Notes: generated from the sequence alone by a model not told the origin. A DNA stretch of 64,000 nt from Cytobacillus massiliigabonensis (GCF_900199725.1 NZ_LT904902.1:281289-345288); one strand, 5' to 3'. Positions 19,470 to 28,333 are shown, counted from the stretch's first letter. Program-made: numbers and translations.

Positions 19470-19601
19470 TTCATCACTCCTTCTTCCCCATCATAGTATG
19501 CCCCTTCTCAACTTTCAAGGCTGCAAAAGAAATTCGATATGATGGTCCACATATTATATAATAAAATAAGAGATGAAAATAAGGATTTCCAGAGGTGCAA
19601 A

Positions 19602-19802
19602 ATGAAAGTAAAATGTGTTTTATGCGATAAAATTGAAACGATAGAAAATGAATCTCTTCAAGCAAAGAAACTGAGAAATCGTCCCATACATACGTATATG
19701 TGCATGGAGTGTAATGAAAGAATAACCTACAAAACGCAAAAAAGAATAGAAACAGGAAATTTTAAGCTATATCAAAGCAAAACCAATGAAGATGAATGGT
19801 AA
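19602..19802 (+). CDS. ylaI: YlaI, small zinc-ribbon protein (DUF2197)
   Basis: The 66-residue protein has two CxxC knuckles (CVLC near residue 5 and CMEC near 37) that would bind one zinc ion. It matches the B. subtilis YlaI family. I chose ATG 19602, with AGAGGTG 4 nt upstream, over an upstream start with no site. Function unknown. Confidence 0.82.
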   Translation: MKVKCVLCDKIETIENESLQAKKLRNRPIHTYMCMECNERITYKTQKRIETGNFKLYQSKTNEDEW

Positions 19803-19814
19803 TAAGAATTAGAT

Positions 19815-19851
19815 AAAAAACAGCCTGTTCTTATAGAACAGGCTGTTTTTT
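19815..19851. terminator. bidirectional terminator after ylaI
   Basis: A perfect 16-bp stem (19815-19830 with 19836-19851) has A- and T-runs on the outer edges, between two convergent genes. Confidence 0.95.
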
Positions 19852-20138
19852 CATTGGGGATAGTTCTCATACTTTTCAGGACTTGCATTTATTTGATTTA
19901 ACATGATTTCAATAAGTTCTCTAGGATAACGTGCTTTTTTCCTTTCCCCTGAGTGATCATAATGGACGTAGTACATGACAGCATCCGTTTCAACTTCAAT
20001 ATTTGAAAGCTGATGATCATCTGTAAGCATTCCAAAGAACATTTTTTCAGTATCTGCTGCAGCCGTATCATCTGGTCTTTCATCACAAACAACTTTAATG
20101 GTTAACCAATTGTATAAGGCATCCTGTAATGAGTTCAT
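19851..20138 (-). CDS. small conserved hypothetical protein
   Basis: The 95-residue soluble protein has no motif I can name; it carries a YYVHYDHSGERKKARYPRELIEIML segment. It lies 15 bp after ylaH in the same direction and probably shares its transcript. ATG 20138 has GGAG about 8 nt upstream; a GTG at 20147 is an alternative. Confidence 0.65.
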   Translation of the reverse strand: MNSLQDALYNWLTIKVVCDERPDDTAAADTEKMFFGMLTDDHQLSNIEVETDAVMYYVHYDHSGERKKARYPRELIEIMLNQINASPEKYENYPQ

Positions 20139-20153
20139 CGGCTCCACTCCATC

Positions 20154-20471
20154 CTAATATTCTTTTCCTTCAAGTTTTTTTGACTGATGAAGGCGAACTT
20201 TGTAAATAATTAGGATCAAGGCAGCAACTACCAGCCCTTCGGTAATTGGCAAAAAGACTGCAAAAAAGGTTAAAATTGTACAGCCTAAAATGAGAAAAAG
20301 ATAAATAATCATTGATTTTGCAATCGGCAATTTCTTCGCAAATCCCAATTTAAAAACAATAATGCATAAAGCAACAATGGTTAAATAAAGAAGCCACATT
20401 CCCACTTCAGAATTTTCTTGGACTTTGAATAAAGCAGCGAAAAAAGACAGACTCTCATTTACATCTACCAC
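20154..20471 (-). CDS. ylaH: YlaH-like membrane protein
   Basis: The 105-residue protein has three predicted helices (about 25-45, 52-70 and 72-90) and matches the YlaH family in sequence and position, directly after typA as in B. subtilis. It starts at GTG 20471 with GGAGGAG upstream. The function is unknown. Confidence 0.82.
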   Translation of the reverse strand: MVDVNESLSFFAALFKVQENSEVGMWLLYLTIVALCIIVFKLGFAKKLPIAKSMIIYLFLILGCTILTFFAVFLPITEGLVVAALILIIYKVRLHQSKKLEGKEY

Positions 20472-20494
20472 TTTTTCTCCTCCCCCTACATCCC

Positions 20495-22333
20495 TTAGCT
20501 CATTTCAGCATATTTTTTCTTCTTCGCCATTCTTTCACGTTCGTTTTTCTCAAGGATCTTTTTACGCAGACGGATGGACTCTGGTGTTACTTCACAATAC
20601 TCATCTTCATTTAAGTATTCCAAAGCCTCTTCAAGTGTCATGATACGCGGCTTCTTCATTGTAGCTGTTTGATCCTTATTCGCTGAACGGACATTTGTTG
20701 CGTGTTTTACTTTCGTGATGTTAACAGTGATGTCATTTTCACGTGTATGTTCACCAACAATCATCCCTTCATAAATTTCAGTTCCAGCTTCTACAAAGAT
20801 GATTCCGCGATCCTCTACTTGCATAATACCATAAGTTGAGGCTTTTCCGCTCTCCATAGATACAAGCACACCTTGACGACGTCCTCCAACTTGTCCTTGT
20901 GCCATTGGCTGATAGCTGTCAAATGTATGGTTAATGATTCCAAATCCGCGTGTTAACGTTAAGAATTCTGTCGTATAACCAATTAATCCACGTGCAGGTA
21001 CATTAAAAACTAAGCGAACCTGACCGTTCCCATTATTGATCATATCTAGCATTTCACCTTTACGGGCACCAATAGATTCCATGATCGATCCTGTATGTTC
21101 CTCAGGAACTTCGATCTGTACACGCTCAACAGGTTCACAGCGCACTCCATCAATAACCTTAACGATTACTTCTGGCTTTGACACTTGCAGCTCATAGCCT
21201 TCACGGCGCATGTTTTCAATTAAAATGGATAAATGCAGTTCTCCACGGCCTGAAACAATCCATGCGTCTGGAGAGTCTGTATTATCAACACGAAGACTTA
21301 CATCTGTTTGTAATTGCGCGCGCAATCTCTCTTCGATTTTTCTAGCTGTTAAATATTTTCCTTCTCTACCGGCAAATGGACTATTATTAACTAGGAATGT
21401 CATTTGAAGCGTTGGTTCATCAATTCTTAAGATCGGTAATGCATCTTGATGTTCAACAGGGCAAACAGTTTCCCCTACATTAATATCTTCCATTCCAGAA
21501 ACGGCAATTAAGTCACCAGCATATGCTTCTTGAATTTCTTGACGCTTTAATCCAAAGAAGCCAAAAATTTTCGTCACGCGGAAATTTTTGACTGTACCAT
21601 CTAATTTCATTAGAGCAACTTGCTGTCCTACTTTCATCGTTCCGCGGAAAACACGGCCAATTCCGATTCTGCCTACATAATCGTTGTAATCAAGCAGCGC
21701 CACTTGGAATTGAAGCGGTTCTTCTTTGTTATCAACTGGAGCTGGGATATTTTCAATAATCATATCATATAGAGACTGCATGTTTTCATCTTGTTTGCTA
21801 GGATCTGTACTTGCTGTACCGTTAATAGCAGAGGCATAAACAACTGGGAAATCAAGCTGATCTTCATTTGCTTCAAGCTCAATAAATAAATCAAGCACTT
21901 CGTCAATTACTTCTTCTGGACGAGCAAAGTCACGGTCAATCTTATTAACAACAACAATAGGAGTTAGGTTTTGTTCTAATGCTTTCTTTAAAACAAAACG
22001 TGTTTGCGGCATACAGCCTTCATAGGCATCAACAACTAATAATACTCCATCAACCATTTTCATAATTCTTTCTACTTCTCCGCCAAAGTCAGCGTGTCCC
22101 GGAGTATCAAGAATGTTAATACGTGTATCTTTATATTGAATCGCAGTATTTTTAGCCAAAATGGTAATCCCGCGTTCTCTTTCAATATCATTTGAATCCA
22201 TTGCCCGTTCCTCTACATGTTCATTTGAACGAAAAGTTCCGGACTGCTTTAAAAGCTGATCTACTAAAGTCGTTTTACCATGATCGACGTGAGCAATGAT
22301 GGCAATATTACGAATATCTTCTCTTAATTTCAA
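20495..22333 (-). CDS. typA: ribosome-associated translational GTPase TypA/BipA
   Basis: The 612-residue GTPase has G1 [10 protein letters not shown] (residues 16-25), the RGITI switch, DTPGH (about 75) and NKID (about 130), then EF-G-like domains II, III and V and the BipA-specific C-terminal domain with the [10 protein letters not shown] segment. It binds the 70S ribosome and aids 50S assembly and stress growth. It starts at TTG 22333 with GGAGG 7 nt upstream. ylaG in B. subtilis. Confidence 0.96.
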   Translation of the reverse strand: MKLREDIRNIAIIAHVDHGKTTLVDQLLKQSGTFRSNEHVEERAMDSNDIERERGITILAKNTAIQYKDTRINILDTPGHADFGGEVERIMKMVDGVLLVVDAYEGCMPQTRFVLKKALEQNLTPIVVVNKIDRDFARPEEVIDEVLDLFIELEANEDQLDFPVVYASAINGTASTDPSKQDENMQSLYDMIIENIPAPVDNKEEPLQFQVALLDYNDYVGRIGIGRVFRGTMKVGQQVALMKLDGTVKNFRVTKIFGFFGLKRQEIQEAYAGDLIAVSGMEDINVGETVCPVEHQDALPILRIDEPTLQMTFLVNNSPFAGREGKYLTARKIEERLRAQLQTDVSLRVDNTDSPDAWIVSGRGELHLSILIENMRREGYELQVSKPEVIVKVIDGVRCEPVERVQIEVPEEHTGSIMESIGARKGEMLDMINNGNGQVRLVFNVPARGLIGYTTEFLTLTRGFGIINHTFDSYQPMAQGQVGGRRQGVLVSMESGKASTYGIMQVEDRGIIFVEAGTEIYEGMIVGEHTRENDITVNITKVKHATNVRSANKDQTATMKKPRIMTLEEALEYLNEDEYCEVTPESIRLRKKILEKNERERMAKKKKYAEMS

Positions 22334-22539
22334 GGAAGTTCCTCCTACCTGTATTTAACAATTTAGCGCATTTCTGCTGTCTTACGTACAACTGAAACAT
22401 TATACCATATTTAAAGTGGAAACCTAAAAGTTTTTTGTGTAAAATATAAAGCAAAGATATATAAAACACTTTATTTTCTATGTTATCCACCGTAAAATCA
22501 TTTTTATTACTTACTGCTTCATTTGAGGGGGTACAAAAT

Positions 22540-22725
22540 TTGAAGGAAATTAAATGGCCATTATTAGCTTTAGCGATTCTCGCAACACTATGCATAATGG
22601 GAATTGGGATAGCAGTGGCAGAAGAAAGCATCATTGGGATGTTTGCAGCAATCATTGGTTTAATTGCCATAATGGGACTTGGTTTCAAAACAAAAAAGAA
22701 AATGAGAGAAAATGGAACATTATAA
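22540..22725 (+). CDS. ylaF: YlaF-like small membrane protein (DUF5325)
   Basis: The 61-residue protein has two hydrophobic helices (about 6-26 and 31-50) and a basic C-terminus (KTKKKMREN). I chose TTG 22540 because GAGGGGG lies 7 nt upstream. Position beside typA and size fit B. subtilis YlaF. Function unknown. Confidence 0.78.
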   Translation: MKEIKWPLLALAILATLCIMGIGIAVAEESIIGMFAAIIGLIAIMGLGFKTKKKMRENGTL

Positions 22726-22763
22726 AAAAAGATGACCGTCTAATAAGACTGGTCATCTTTTTT
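22725..22763. terminator. terminator between ylaF and yktC
   Basis: A 13-bp stem (AAAAAAGATGACC at 22725-22737 with its complement at 22751-22763), extended inside by GTCT/AGAC, separates convergent genes. Confidence 0.92.
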
Positions 22764-22784
22764 ACCTTGTATCGTTTAAAATAT

Positions 22785-23585
22785 TCACCAATTTCCCTCA
22801 TTAAGATAATTTTTCATTACCTCATGATGAAGACCCGGTTTAGAAATAAATAATGAATTCTTTTCAAGAAAATTAAGCGGCTCTCCATTTAAATTTGTAG
22901 CAATGCCGCCAAGCTCTTCAACTAAGATGATTCCAGCTGCGATATCCCAAGGAGCTAACCTTAATGAAATATATGCATCCATTCGCCCTGAGGCAATGTA
23001 AGCCATTTCAATTGCTGCAGAACCATATGAACGCGTTCCGCGGGCATTCCTAACTAGGGGTGCTAAAAGGAGCGGATTAATCCGTTTATTTTCAGTTACC
23101 CATGTTGCGTTTATTCCAATAATCGCTTCAGTCACTTGAACATCTTTCAATGGCGGGAGGGGAAGATCGTTAAGGTAGACACCATTTCCCTTTATCGTAT
23201 GATATAACTCATCATGAACTACATCATAAATCAAACCGACATGACCAACCCCATCTTCATAAATTCCTATTGAAATAGCAAAGTTTCTTTGCTGGTGTAT
23301 AAAATTCATCGTCCCATCAATAGGATCAATAATCCAGACAATTCCCTTTAAATCACTAATTTGGTCTCCAAACCCTTCCTCTCCAAGGATTTTATGATCC
23401 GGGTACTGCTCTTTTATTTTTTTAATAAAGAATTGTTCCGTATTTTTGTCAATATCAGTAACTAAATCATTCGCATTTGATTTCGTTTCAATGGTTAGTG
23501 TTTTACTAAACGATTGCTTAATCCTATGTCCAGCTTCCATTATCCAAGACTTAGCGTTACGATCTATCTCTTTCCACTTAGTCAT
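22785..23585 (-). CDS. yktC: inositol monophosphatase family protein
   Basis: The 266-residue Mg-dependent phosphatase carries all family metal-site motifs: GEEGF (about 68), WIIDPIDGTMNFIHQ (about 90) and APWDIAAG (about 215). In B. subtilis YktC hydrolyses inositol phosphates in vitro; members also act on NADP or PAP, so the substrate is uncertain. The ATG at 23585 has GGAGGG upstream. It is preceded by the ykzI terminator, so it has its own promoter. Confidence 0.9.
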   Translation of the reverse strand: MTKWKEIDRNAKSWIMEAGHRIKQSFSKTLTIETKSNANDLVTDIDKNTEQFFIKKIKEQYPDHKILGEEGFGDQISDLKGIVWIIDPIDGTMNFIHQQRNFAISIGIYEDGVGHVGLIYDVVHDELYHTIKGNGVYLNDLPLPPLKDVQVTEAIIGINATWVTENKRINPLLLAPLVRNARGTRSYGSAAIEMAYIASGRMDAYISLRLAPWDIAAGIILVEELGGIATNLNGEPLNFLEKNSLFISKPGLHHEVMKNYLNEGNW

Positions 23586-23728
23586 CCGATTCCCTCCGAA
23601 CTATTTCACCAAGATTGTTTCATTGTGTCAGATACTTATTTGCTTAAATTCAATTATGAAATAACAATAGCTTAAATGATAAAGAAAATTGCTTCAAGCA
23701 TTATCCTCTCCTGCTGGGCAAAATAATA

Positions 23729-23762
23729 AACGAACCCCTTATTCCATCTAGGAGTTCGTTTT
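23729..23762 (-). terminator. terminator after the ykzI-like gene
   Basis: A 10-bp stem with one mismatch (AACGAACCCC from 23730 with GGAGTTCGTT ending at 23761) is followed on the minus strand by TTTATTATTTTG. Confidence 0.75.
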
Positions 23763-23831
23763 TATTGGTTAAGTCTTGTTTCATTATACATGTTTCTCAA
23801 TCTTTCTCCTTTAACATGATTAAACCATTTT

Positions 23832-24032
23832 CTAAAGAGCCTTAAGTCTTAATAATTCTTGTCTGATCCTTTCCAGCCTCTGCTTGCTTTTTGTTTTCAT
23901 TTCTTCATTTTGAGTATTCATCGCCTCAAATAATGTAGCAAGCTCATAATCCATTTCCAACCGCAAAACTGCAGTTCTTTCTTTCTCTCCTGGACTGTTC
24001 TTAACCGAGTTCATAAGTTGTTTCATTGACAT
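23832..24032 (-). CDS. ykzI: YkzI-like small protein
   Basis: The 66-residue charged protein is predicted to be largely helical (RLEMDYELATLFEAMNTQNEEMKTKSKQRLERIRQEL). Position between yktB and yktC and the sequence start MSMKQLM...SPGE agree with what I recall of B. subtilis YkzI. The ATG at 24032 has AAGGGGTG upstream. Function unknown. Confidence 0.65.
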   Translation of the reverse strand: MSMKQLMNSVKNSPGEKERTAVLRLEMDYELATLFEAMNTQNEEMKTKSKQRLERIRQELLRLKAL

Positions 24033-24169
24033 TACACCCCTTCCAAATAATCTAAAATTTCGTTTCTTCTGATTATTTTTACTATTATATTATGAGGAAT
24101 CTTGTTTACTTGCAACAAATTTGTGCGATTACCTATTTTTACATAAAATTTTGTAGATAAGCATGAGGA

Positions 24170-24198
24170 TTACTGTTTTTTTGCAAGTATGCTACAAT
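24170..24198 (+). promoter_or_regulatory. yktB sigma-A promoter
   Basis: TTACTG (24170-24175), a 17-bp spacer and TACAAT (24193-24198) with an extended-10 TG (TGCTACAAT) lie 32 bp before the yktB start. Confidence 0.6.
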
Positions 24199-24229
24199 AT
24201 TTGACAGAGCTTGAAGGAGGTTTTTTTAC

Positions 24230-24850
24230 ATGGCATTTACTGGTTTTACAAATACAGACTTTCAGGTTTTCAGAATCGAAGGCTTAGAAGAACGGATGGA
24301 TGCACTTAAGACACACATTCGGCCAAAACTTGAGGAATTAGGTCAAATTTTTTCACCAATGCTCACAGTTGAGACTGGGGATGAAATGTATACACATGTT
24401 GCCAAACATGCAAGAAGAACAAAAAATCCGCCAAATGATACTTGGGTTGCTTTCGCTAATAATCCAAGGGGATATAAAATGCTCCCTCATTTTCAAATTG
24501 GTTTATGGGAAACGCACGTTTTTATTTGGTTTGCCTTAATTTATGAGGCTCCACATAAAGAAGCATTCGGAAAAACACTAGAAGCAAACCTCACTAAAAT
24601 TTATGAACAAACCCCAGACCACTTTGTATGGTCTATTGATCATACAAAGCCATCTGTTGTTCGCCATGGTGAATTAACGAAGAAAGAGCTACATGAAATG
24701 TTTGTTCGTCTACAAAAGATTAAAAAGGCAGAAATCCTTTGCGGAATAAACCTTCCTAAAGAAGAAGCTGCTAAAATGGTTCCCGAGGATTTTCTTGCAA
24801 CAGCTGAATCTGTATTTAAGAAATTAATACCTCTTTACAAAATGATTTAA
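24230..24850 (+). CDS. yktB: DUF1054 protein YktB
   Basis: The 206-residue cytosolic protein matches the DUF1054/YktB family (MAFTGFTNTDFQVFRIEGLEERM start, HARRTKNPPNDTWVAFANNPRGYKMLPHFQIGLW core). A structure exists for the family but no function is established. The ATG at 24230 has AAGGAGG upstream. It is a monocistronic gene with a terminator shared with yktA. Confidence 0.9.
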   Translation: MAFTGFTNTDFQVFRIEGLEERMDALKTHIRPKLEELGQIFSPMLTVETGDEMYTHVAKHARRTKNPPNDTWVAFANNPRGYKMLPHFQIGLWETHVFIWFALIYEAPHKEAFGKTLEANLTKIYEQTPDHFVWSIDHTKPSVVRHGELTKKELHEMFVRLQKIKKAEILCGINLPKEEAAKMVPEDFLATAESVFKKLIPLYKMI

Positions 24851-24869
24851 ACCACTAAATTATTTTTCC

Positions 24870-24899
24870 AATAAAACCTCCTTCTGCGGAGGTTTTATT
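24870..24899. terminator. bidirectional terminator yktB/yktA
   Basis: A perfect 12-bp stem (AATAAAACCTCC at 24870-24881 with GGAGGTTTTATT at 24888-24899) separates convergent genes. Confidence 0.92.
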
Positions 24900-25170
24900 A
24901 TTTCATTTTTATTTTTGCACCTGACTCTGCTGCTTTGACTGCATTGACAGTTCGGTAGGAAGAAAATCCGCTTACCTCCTCAAATTCGTCACAAATCTTT
25001 CGTTCCTGAGCTTTCCCTGGGACAATTTCTTTAAAACGGCGATAGGCTTCAAGAAAAAGATCACGGTCCACTCCTCTGCTATATGCTTCTTCTACTTTTT
25101 GGAAATATTGGATGACATCAATTACTTCATCCGTCGACCAATCAGTTTCAATTGGATATTGATACTCCAT
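24898..25170 (-). CDS. yktA: UPF0223 protein YktA
   Basis: The 90-residue helical protein matches the UPF0223 family (MEYQYPIETDWSTDEVIDVI start). ATG 25170 has GGGGGATT upstream; an in-frame ATG at 25191 has none. It follows the FMN oxidoreductase by 47 bp on the same strand and may share its transcript. No function is known. Confidence 0.9.
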   Translation of the reverse strand: MEYQYPIETDWSTDEVIDVIQYFQKVEEAYSRGVDRDLFLEAYRRFKEIVPGKAQERKICDEFEEVSGFSSYRTVNAVKAAESGAKIKMK

Positions 25171-25217
25171 TTTAATCCCCCTTATGTACATTCATGTTGA
25201 TTTTATTAATATGGCTA

Positions 25218-26177
25218 TTATAAAGCCCACTTCTTACGGATTGCTTCACCCTCGGAAATCATCCGCTCAAAAAGCTCTTGAACAGTTGGCACATCTTTAA
25301 TTAAACCCATCACTTGCCCCGCCCAAGCATAGCCTTCCTTTTCCTTTCCTTCATAAATATACTTTTTGTTAGCATTCCCGCTTATAAAATCTTTTAATTG
25401 CTCATATCCCCCAGCTGCCTTTTCAATTTCCAGGATTTTATCTGCCCATTCATTAGCGATCACTCTTGCTGGAGCACCAATTGATCGCTTAATTACAGCA
25501 GTATCGCTTTCACTTCCCTCGACAAGTCTTGTTTTATATAATTCTGAAGCGTGGACACATTCCTTTGTGGCAACAAATCTTGTTCCCATCTCGATTCCCT
25601 CCGCCCCCAAGCTCAAGGCAGCAAGCATCCCTCTTCCATCACCAATTCCTCCAGAAGCTATTACTGGGATAGAGACCGCATCAACTACTTGCGGAATCAA
25701 AACGATCGAACCGATATCATCTCTTCCTAAATGTCCGCCGCCTTCTTGGCCAACAACCATTACTGCATCAGCTCCTAGCTCTTCTGCTTTTACAGCCTGT
25801 CTTTTCGCCGCAACAAGAACTAGTTTCTTCACGTTTACTCCCTTTAGTTGTTCAAAGAATGGTGTTGGGTTCCCTCCAGTCATTGAAATAACAGGTACTT
25901 CTTCTTCAATCGCTATATCAAGATAATGTGAAAAGGGTCTTCCATGCTGCCCTATTGCAAAATTCACACCGAATGGCTTATCTGTCATTTGTTTTACTTT
26001 TAGAATCTCTTCTCTTAAGGCTTCTGGGCTTTCCAGCGACATCGCAGTGACCTGGCCCAACCCCCCGGCATTTGATACAGCTGCAGCTAATTCAGAATAG
26101 GCTAGATGAGCTAATCCTCCCTGGATAATTGGATATTTAATTTTTAATAAATTCGTTACACGTGTGTTCCAATTCAT
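25218..26177 (-). CDS. nitronate monooxygenase / FabK-like FMN oxidoreductase
   Basis: The 319-residue TIM-barrel flavoprotein shows the 2-nitropropane dioxygenase/enoyl-ACP reductase II fold: KYPIIQGGLAHLAYSELAAAVSNAGGLG at the start, VVGQEGGGHLGR for phosphate binding, VIASGGIGDGRG and GAEGIEMGTRFVAT at the end. Family members oxidise nitronates or reduce enoyl-ACP; the sequence does not settle which. The ATG at 26177 has AGGAGGT upstream. It is divergent from speA. Confidence 0.8.
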   Translation of the reverse strand: MNWNTRVTNLLKIKYPIIQGGLAHLAYSELAAAVSNAGGLGQVTAMSLESPEALREEILKVKQMTDKPFGVNFAIGQHGRPFSHYLDIAIEEEVPVISMTGGNPTPFFEQLKGVNVKKLVLVAAKRQAVKAEELGADAVMVVGQEGGGHLGRDDIGSIVLIPQVVDAVSIPVIASGGIGDGRGMLAALSLGAEGIEMGTRFVATKECVHASELYKTRLVEGSESDTAVIKRSIGAPARVIANEWADKILEIEKAAGGYEQLKDFISGNANKKYIYEGKEKEGYAWAGQVMGLIKDVPTVQELFERMISEGEAIRKKWAL

Positions 26178-26312
26178 TATGTGACCTCCTTATCCTCCAA
26201 CCTATATATTAATTCTATTTTAATGTTATATTTTCCTGTTTTCATCCGAAAACTATAATAATAAAAGAAGAAGTTTTTGTAAGAATATTTTCTATGCAAA
26301 GAAAATGAATAA

Positions 26313-26321
26313 TGCTATAAT
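26313..26321 (+). promoter_or_regulatory. speA extended -10 promoter element
   Basis: TGCTATAAT (26313-26321) is a consensus extended -10, 46 bp before the speA start; no good -35 is visible. Confidence 0.5.
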
Positions 26322-26366
26322 TCATTTGTTTTATTACTTTACCACATAAAGAGGTGTTAGATTAAA

Positions 26367-27836
26367 TTGTCTCAATTAGAAACACCGTTATTCAGCGGTT
26401 TATTAGCACATGCCGAAAAAAATCCAGTCCAATTTCACATTCCCGGACATAAGAAGGGAAATGGAATGGATCCGGAATTCAGAGCATATATCGGCGATAA
26501 TGCACTTGCCATTGATCTCATAAATATTGGTCCGCTTGATGATTTACATCAGCCAAAAGGGATAATTAAATCAGCACAGGATCTAGCAGCTGAGGCTTTC
26601 GGTGCAGATCGTACCTTCTTTTCTGTTCAAGGTACTAGTGGTGCAATCATGACAATGGTTATGGCTGTTTGCGGTCCGGGTGAAAAAATAATTGTTCCTA
26701 GAAATGTTCATAAATCCGTCATGTCAGCAATTGTTTTTTCAGGTGCAACTCCGATTTTTATACATCCTGAAATTGATAAAGACCTTGGAATATCACATGG
26801 GATTACAACTGATTCTGTCGCTAAAGCACTTGAACAGCATCCTGATGCGAAGGGTGTCCTTGTAATCAATCCAACGTATTTTGGCATTTCTGCTGACTTG
26901 AAAAAAATTGTTGAAATTGCCCATTCGTATCAAGTCCCTGTGCTTGTAGATGAGGCACATGGAGTGCATATACATTTTCATGATGATTTGCCTTTATCTG
27001 CCATGCAGGCAGGAGCAGATTTGGCAGCAACAAGTGTCCATAAGCTAGGAGGGTCAATGACTCAAAGCTCCATTTTAAATATGAAAGGAAATCTTGTTTC
27101 TGCTAAAAGAGTGCAATCCATTCTCAGCATGCTAACGACAACTTCTACATCCTATTTATTACTTGCTTCTTTAGATGTTGCTAGAAAACAATTAGCTATT
27201 AACGGGAAGGAACTTATTAATCGGACAATATCTCTTGCTCAATCTATTCGCCGGCAAATTAATGAAATCGAGCATCTGTATTGCGTAGGAGAAGAAATAT
27301 TAGAATCCAATGCCGCCTATGGCTATGACCCGACAAAATTAATCATTTCCGTAAAAGAGCTTGGGTTAAGCGGCTTTGATGTCGAGCTTTGGCTTCGAGA
27401 GAAATACAATATTGAAGTCGAAATGTCAGACTTATACAATATTCTTTGCATTATCACACCAGGAGACACTGAAAAAGAGGCTGACATACTCATTCAAGCA
27501 TTGAAGGAATTATCAACTGAGAGACATAGTAAAACAAATAAAATTGAAGCTCAAGTTTTGCTTCCAGATATCCCAGTATTAGCCCTTTCTCCAAGAGATG
27601 CATTCTATGCTGAAACAGAACTTGTCCCTTTTGATGAATCAGAAGGCAGAATTATCGCGGAGTTTATTATGGTATATCCGCCCGGGATTCCAATTTTTAT
27701 CCCCGGTGAAATTATAACGAGGGATAATCTATTGTACATCAAGACAAATATGGAAGCAGGACTTCCTGTACAAGGACCAGAAGACTATGATTTTAAGTAC
27801 TTACGGGTAATAAAAGAACATCGTGCGATAAAGTGA
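26367..27836 (+). CDS. speA: arginine decarboxylase (Orn/Lys/Arg decarboxylase family)
   Basis: The 489-residue PLP enzyme decarboxylates arginine to agmatine, the first step of polyamine synthesis in B. subtilis. It has the FHIPGHKKGNG start, the VDEAHGVH Asp that holds the PLP ring, and the PLP lysine in TSVHKLGGSMTQSS (about residue 226), then the C-terminal decarboxylase domain with YPPGIPI. TTG 26367 is the start, with AGAGGTG 10 nt upstream. Position near yktA and pdh agrees with B. subtilis speA; lysine decarboxylation is a less likely alternative. Its transcript probably runs through the dispersed repeat to the terminator at 28053. Confidence 0.9.
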   Translation: MSQLETPLFSGLLAHAEKNPVQFHIPGHKKGNGMDPEFRAYIGDNALAIDLINIGPLDDLHQPKGIIKSAQDLAAEAFGADRTFFSVQGTSGAIMTMVMAVCGPGEKIIVPRNVHKSVMSAIVFSGATPIFIHPEIDKDLGISHGITTDSVAKALEQHPDAKGVLVINPTYFGISADLKKIVEIAHSYQVPVLVDEAHGVHIHFHDDLPLSAMQAGADLAATSVHKLGGSMTQSSILNMKGNLVSAKRVQSILSMLTTTSTSYLLLASLDVARKQLAINGKELINRTISLAQSIRRQINEIEHLYCVGEEILESNAAYGYDPTKLIISVKELGLSGFDVELWLREKYNIEVEMSDLYNILCIITPGDTEKEADILIQALKELSTERHSKTNKIEAQVLLPDIPVLALSPRDAFYAETELVPFDESEGRIIAEFIMVYPPGIPIFIPGEIITRDNLLYIKTNMEAGLPVQGPEDYDFKYLRVIKEHRAIK

Positions 27837-27840
27837 AACT

Positions 27841-28044
27841 CAATCAGCGGGGTTTTCCGACGCACAGGACGTGCTAGTGACTACGTCGCTTCAGGACGTG
27901 GCATTCTTAGCCGGCCTTCATCCCCCACTGATTGTTAGTTGAACCAATTGAGCATTTACGGGCTTGTTAGATCCCCCACTTAGAATTTTTTGTTTCCTCA
28001 ACTTCTTGAAATGGAGTCTTACAGCCCGTTAATCTGCGATAAAA
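27841..28044. repeat. dispersed intergenic repeat with inverted ends (family A)
   Basis: A non-coding 204-bp segment between speA and SR1. The first part has inverted ends, CAATCAGCGGGG (27841-27852) and CCCCCACTGATTG (27922-27934), one mismatch apart. The second part has ACGGGCT (27958) paired with AGCCCGT (28023). The last 20 bases (28025-28044) occur in inverted form at 51816-51835. It looks like one or two copies of a mobile-type palindromic element without a coding capacity. Confidence 0.75.
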
Positions 28045-28052
28045 TAAATAAG

Positions 28053-28086
28053 GAGCCTTCCAATTCTAGTGGAAGGCTCTTTTTAT
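28053..28086. terminator. terminator shared by SR1 and speA
   Basis: GAGCCTTCC (28053-28061) and GGAAGGCTC (28071-28079) form a 9-bp stem. The plus-strand tail TTTTTAT serves speA; the minus-strand tail CTTATTTATTTTA serves SR1. Confidence 0.88.
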
Positions 28087-28118
28087 GGGTACGAAATATG
28101 ATTATCTAATTTCAAAAT

Positions 28119-28238
28119 TTATTTATTCTTTTTTTTATCATCATTACAGCAATTACACTTTGAATACAAAACTGTTACTTTTTCATCCTCGAAGTGATCA
28201 ATTGTTGAATTACAAGTTTGGCAAACAAGTGTGCCCAT
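28119..28238 (-). CDS. sr1P: SR1P, GapA-binding peptide encoded by SR1
   Basis: A 39-codon gene read on the minus strand: it begins MGTLVCQTCNSTIDHFEDEK and then has VTVLYSKCNCC before a Lys/Asn-rich end. The start, the two CxxC-type pairs (Cys 6/9 and 28/30/31), the HFEDEK core and the length match B. subtilis SR1P. There the peptide binds glyceraldehyde-3-phosphate dehydrogenase GapA and promotes its moonlighting interaction with RNase J1; an rnjA gene is at 39838. The ATG at 28238 has AAAGGGG 7 nt upstream. The conserved cysteines suggest a zinc knuckle. Confidence 0.9.
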   Translation of the reverse strand: MGTLVCQTCNSTIDHFEDEKVTVLYSKCNCCNDDKKKNK

Positions 28239-28276
28239 CTTTCATTCCCCTTTTCAATGAGTTATCGCATAAATGA

Positions 28277-28291
28277 TTGTAAGCGTTTTAA
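28277..28291. promoter_or_regulatory. cre-like CcpA site in the SR1 start region
   Basis: TTGTAAGCGTTTTAA matches the cre consensus WTGNAANCGNWNNCW at 14 of 15 positions. It lies just downstream of the predicted SR1 start, where a roadblock repressor would act. CcpA control of SR1 is known in B. subtilis. Confidence 0.6.
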
Positions 28292-28304
28292 TGACCTTAA
28301 GTTA

Positions 28305-28333
28305 ATAATAATATAGCATTATTATTTTTTCAA
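28305..28333 (-). promoter_or_regulatory. SR1 promoter with overlapping CcpN-like operator
   Basis: On the minus strand: TTGAAA (28333-28328), 17-bp spacer, TATTAT (28310-28305). Between them AATGCTATATT (28320-28310) agrees with the CcpN operator TRTGHYATAYW, as I recall it, at 10 of 11 positions. CcpN is the main glycolytic repressor of sr1 in B. subtilis. Confidence 0.7.

Larger units (their letters stand above)
28046..28298 (-). ncRNA. sr1: SR1 dual-function small RNA
   Basis: A transcription unit of about 250 nt runs from the promoter at 28333-28305 (start near 28298) to the terminator hairpin at 28079-28053. It contains a ribosome site and the 39-codon SR1P gene. In B. subtilis SR1 lies beside speA and pdhD, base-pairs with ahrC mRNA (arginine catabolism activator) and encodes the GapA-binding peptide. 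Location and peptide identify it; the ahrC-pairing region cannot be tested because ahrC is outside the window. The exact ends are inferred. Confidence 0.85.

Noticed and set aside
22308..22688. 126-codon minus-strand frame over ylaF
   Set aside because: ylaF on the plus strand has a proper ribosome site and membrane-protein pattern; the other frame is low-complexity.
25366..25926. 186-codon open frame on the plus strand
   Set aside because: It is a Ser/Pro/Thr-rich shadow opposite the FMN oxidoreductase, whose motifs are intact.
28085..28276. 63-codon open frame on the plus strand
   Set aside because: It is antisense to the SR1P peptide, has no ribosome site and starts inside the terminator tail; the SR1P reading explains the sequence.
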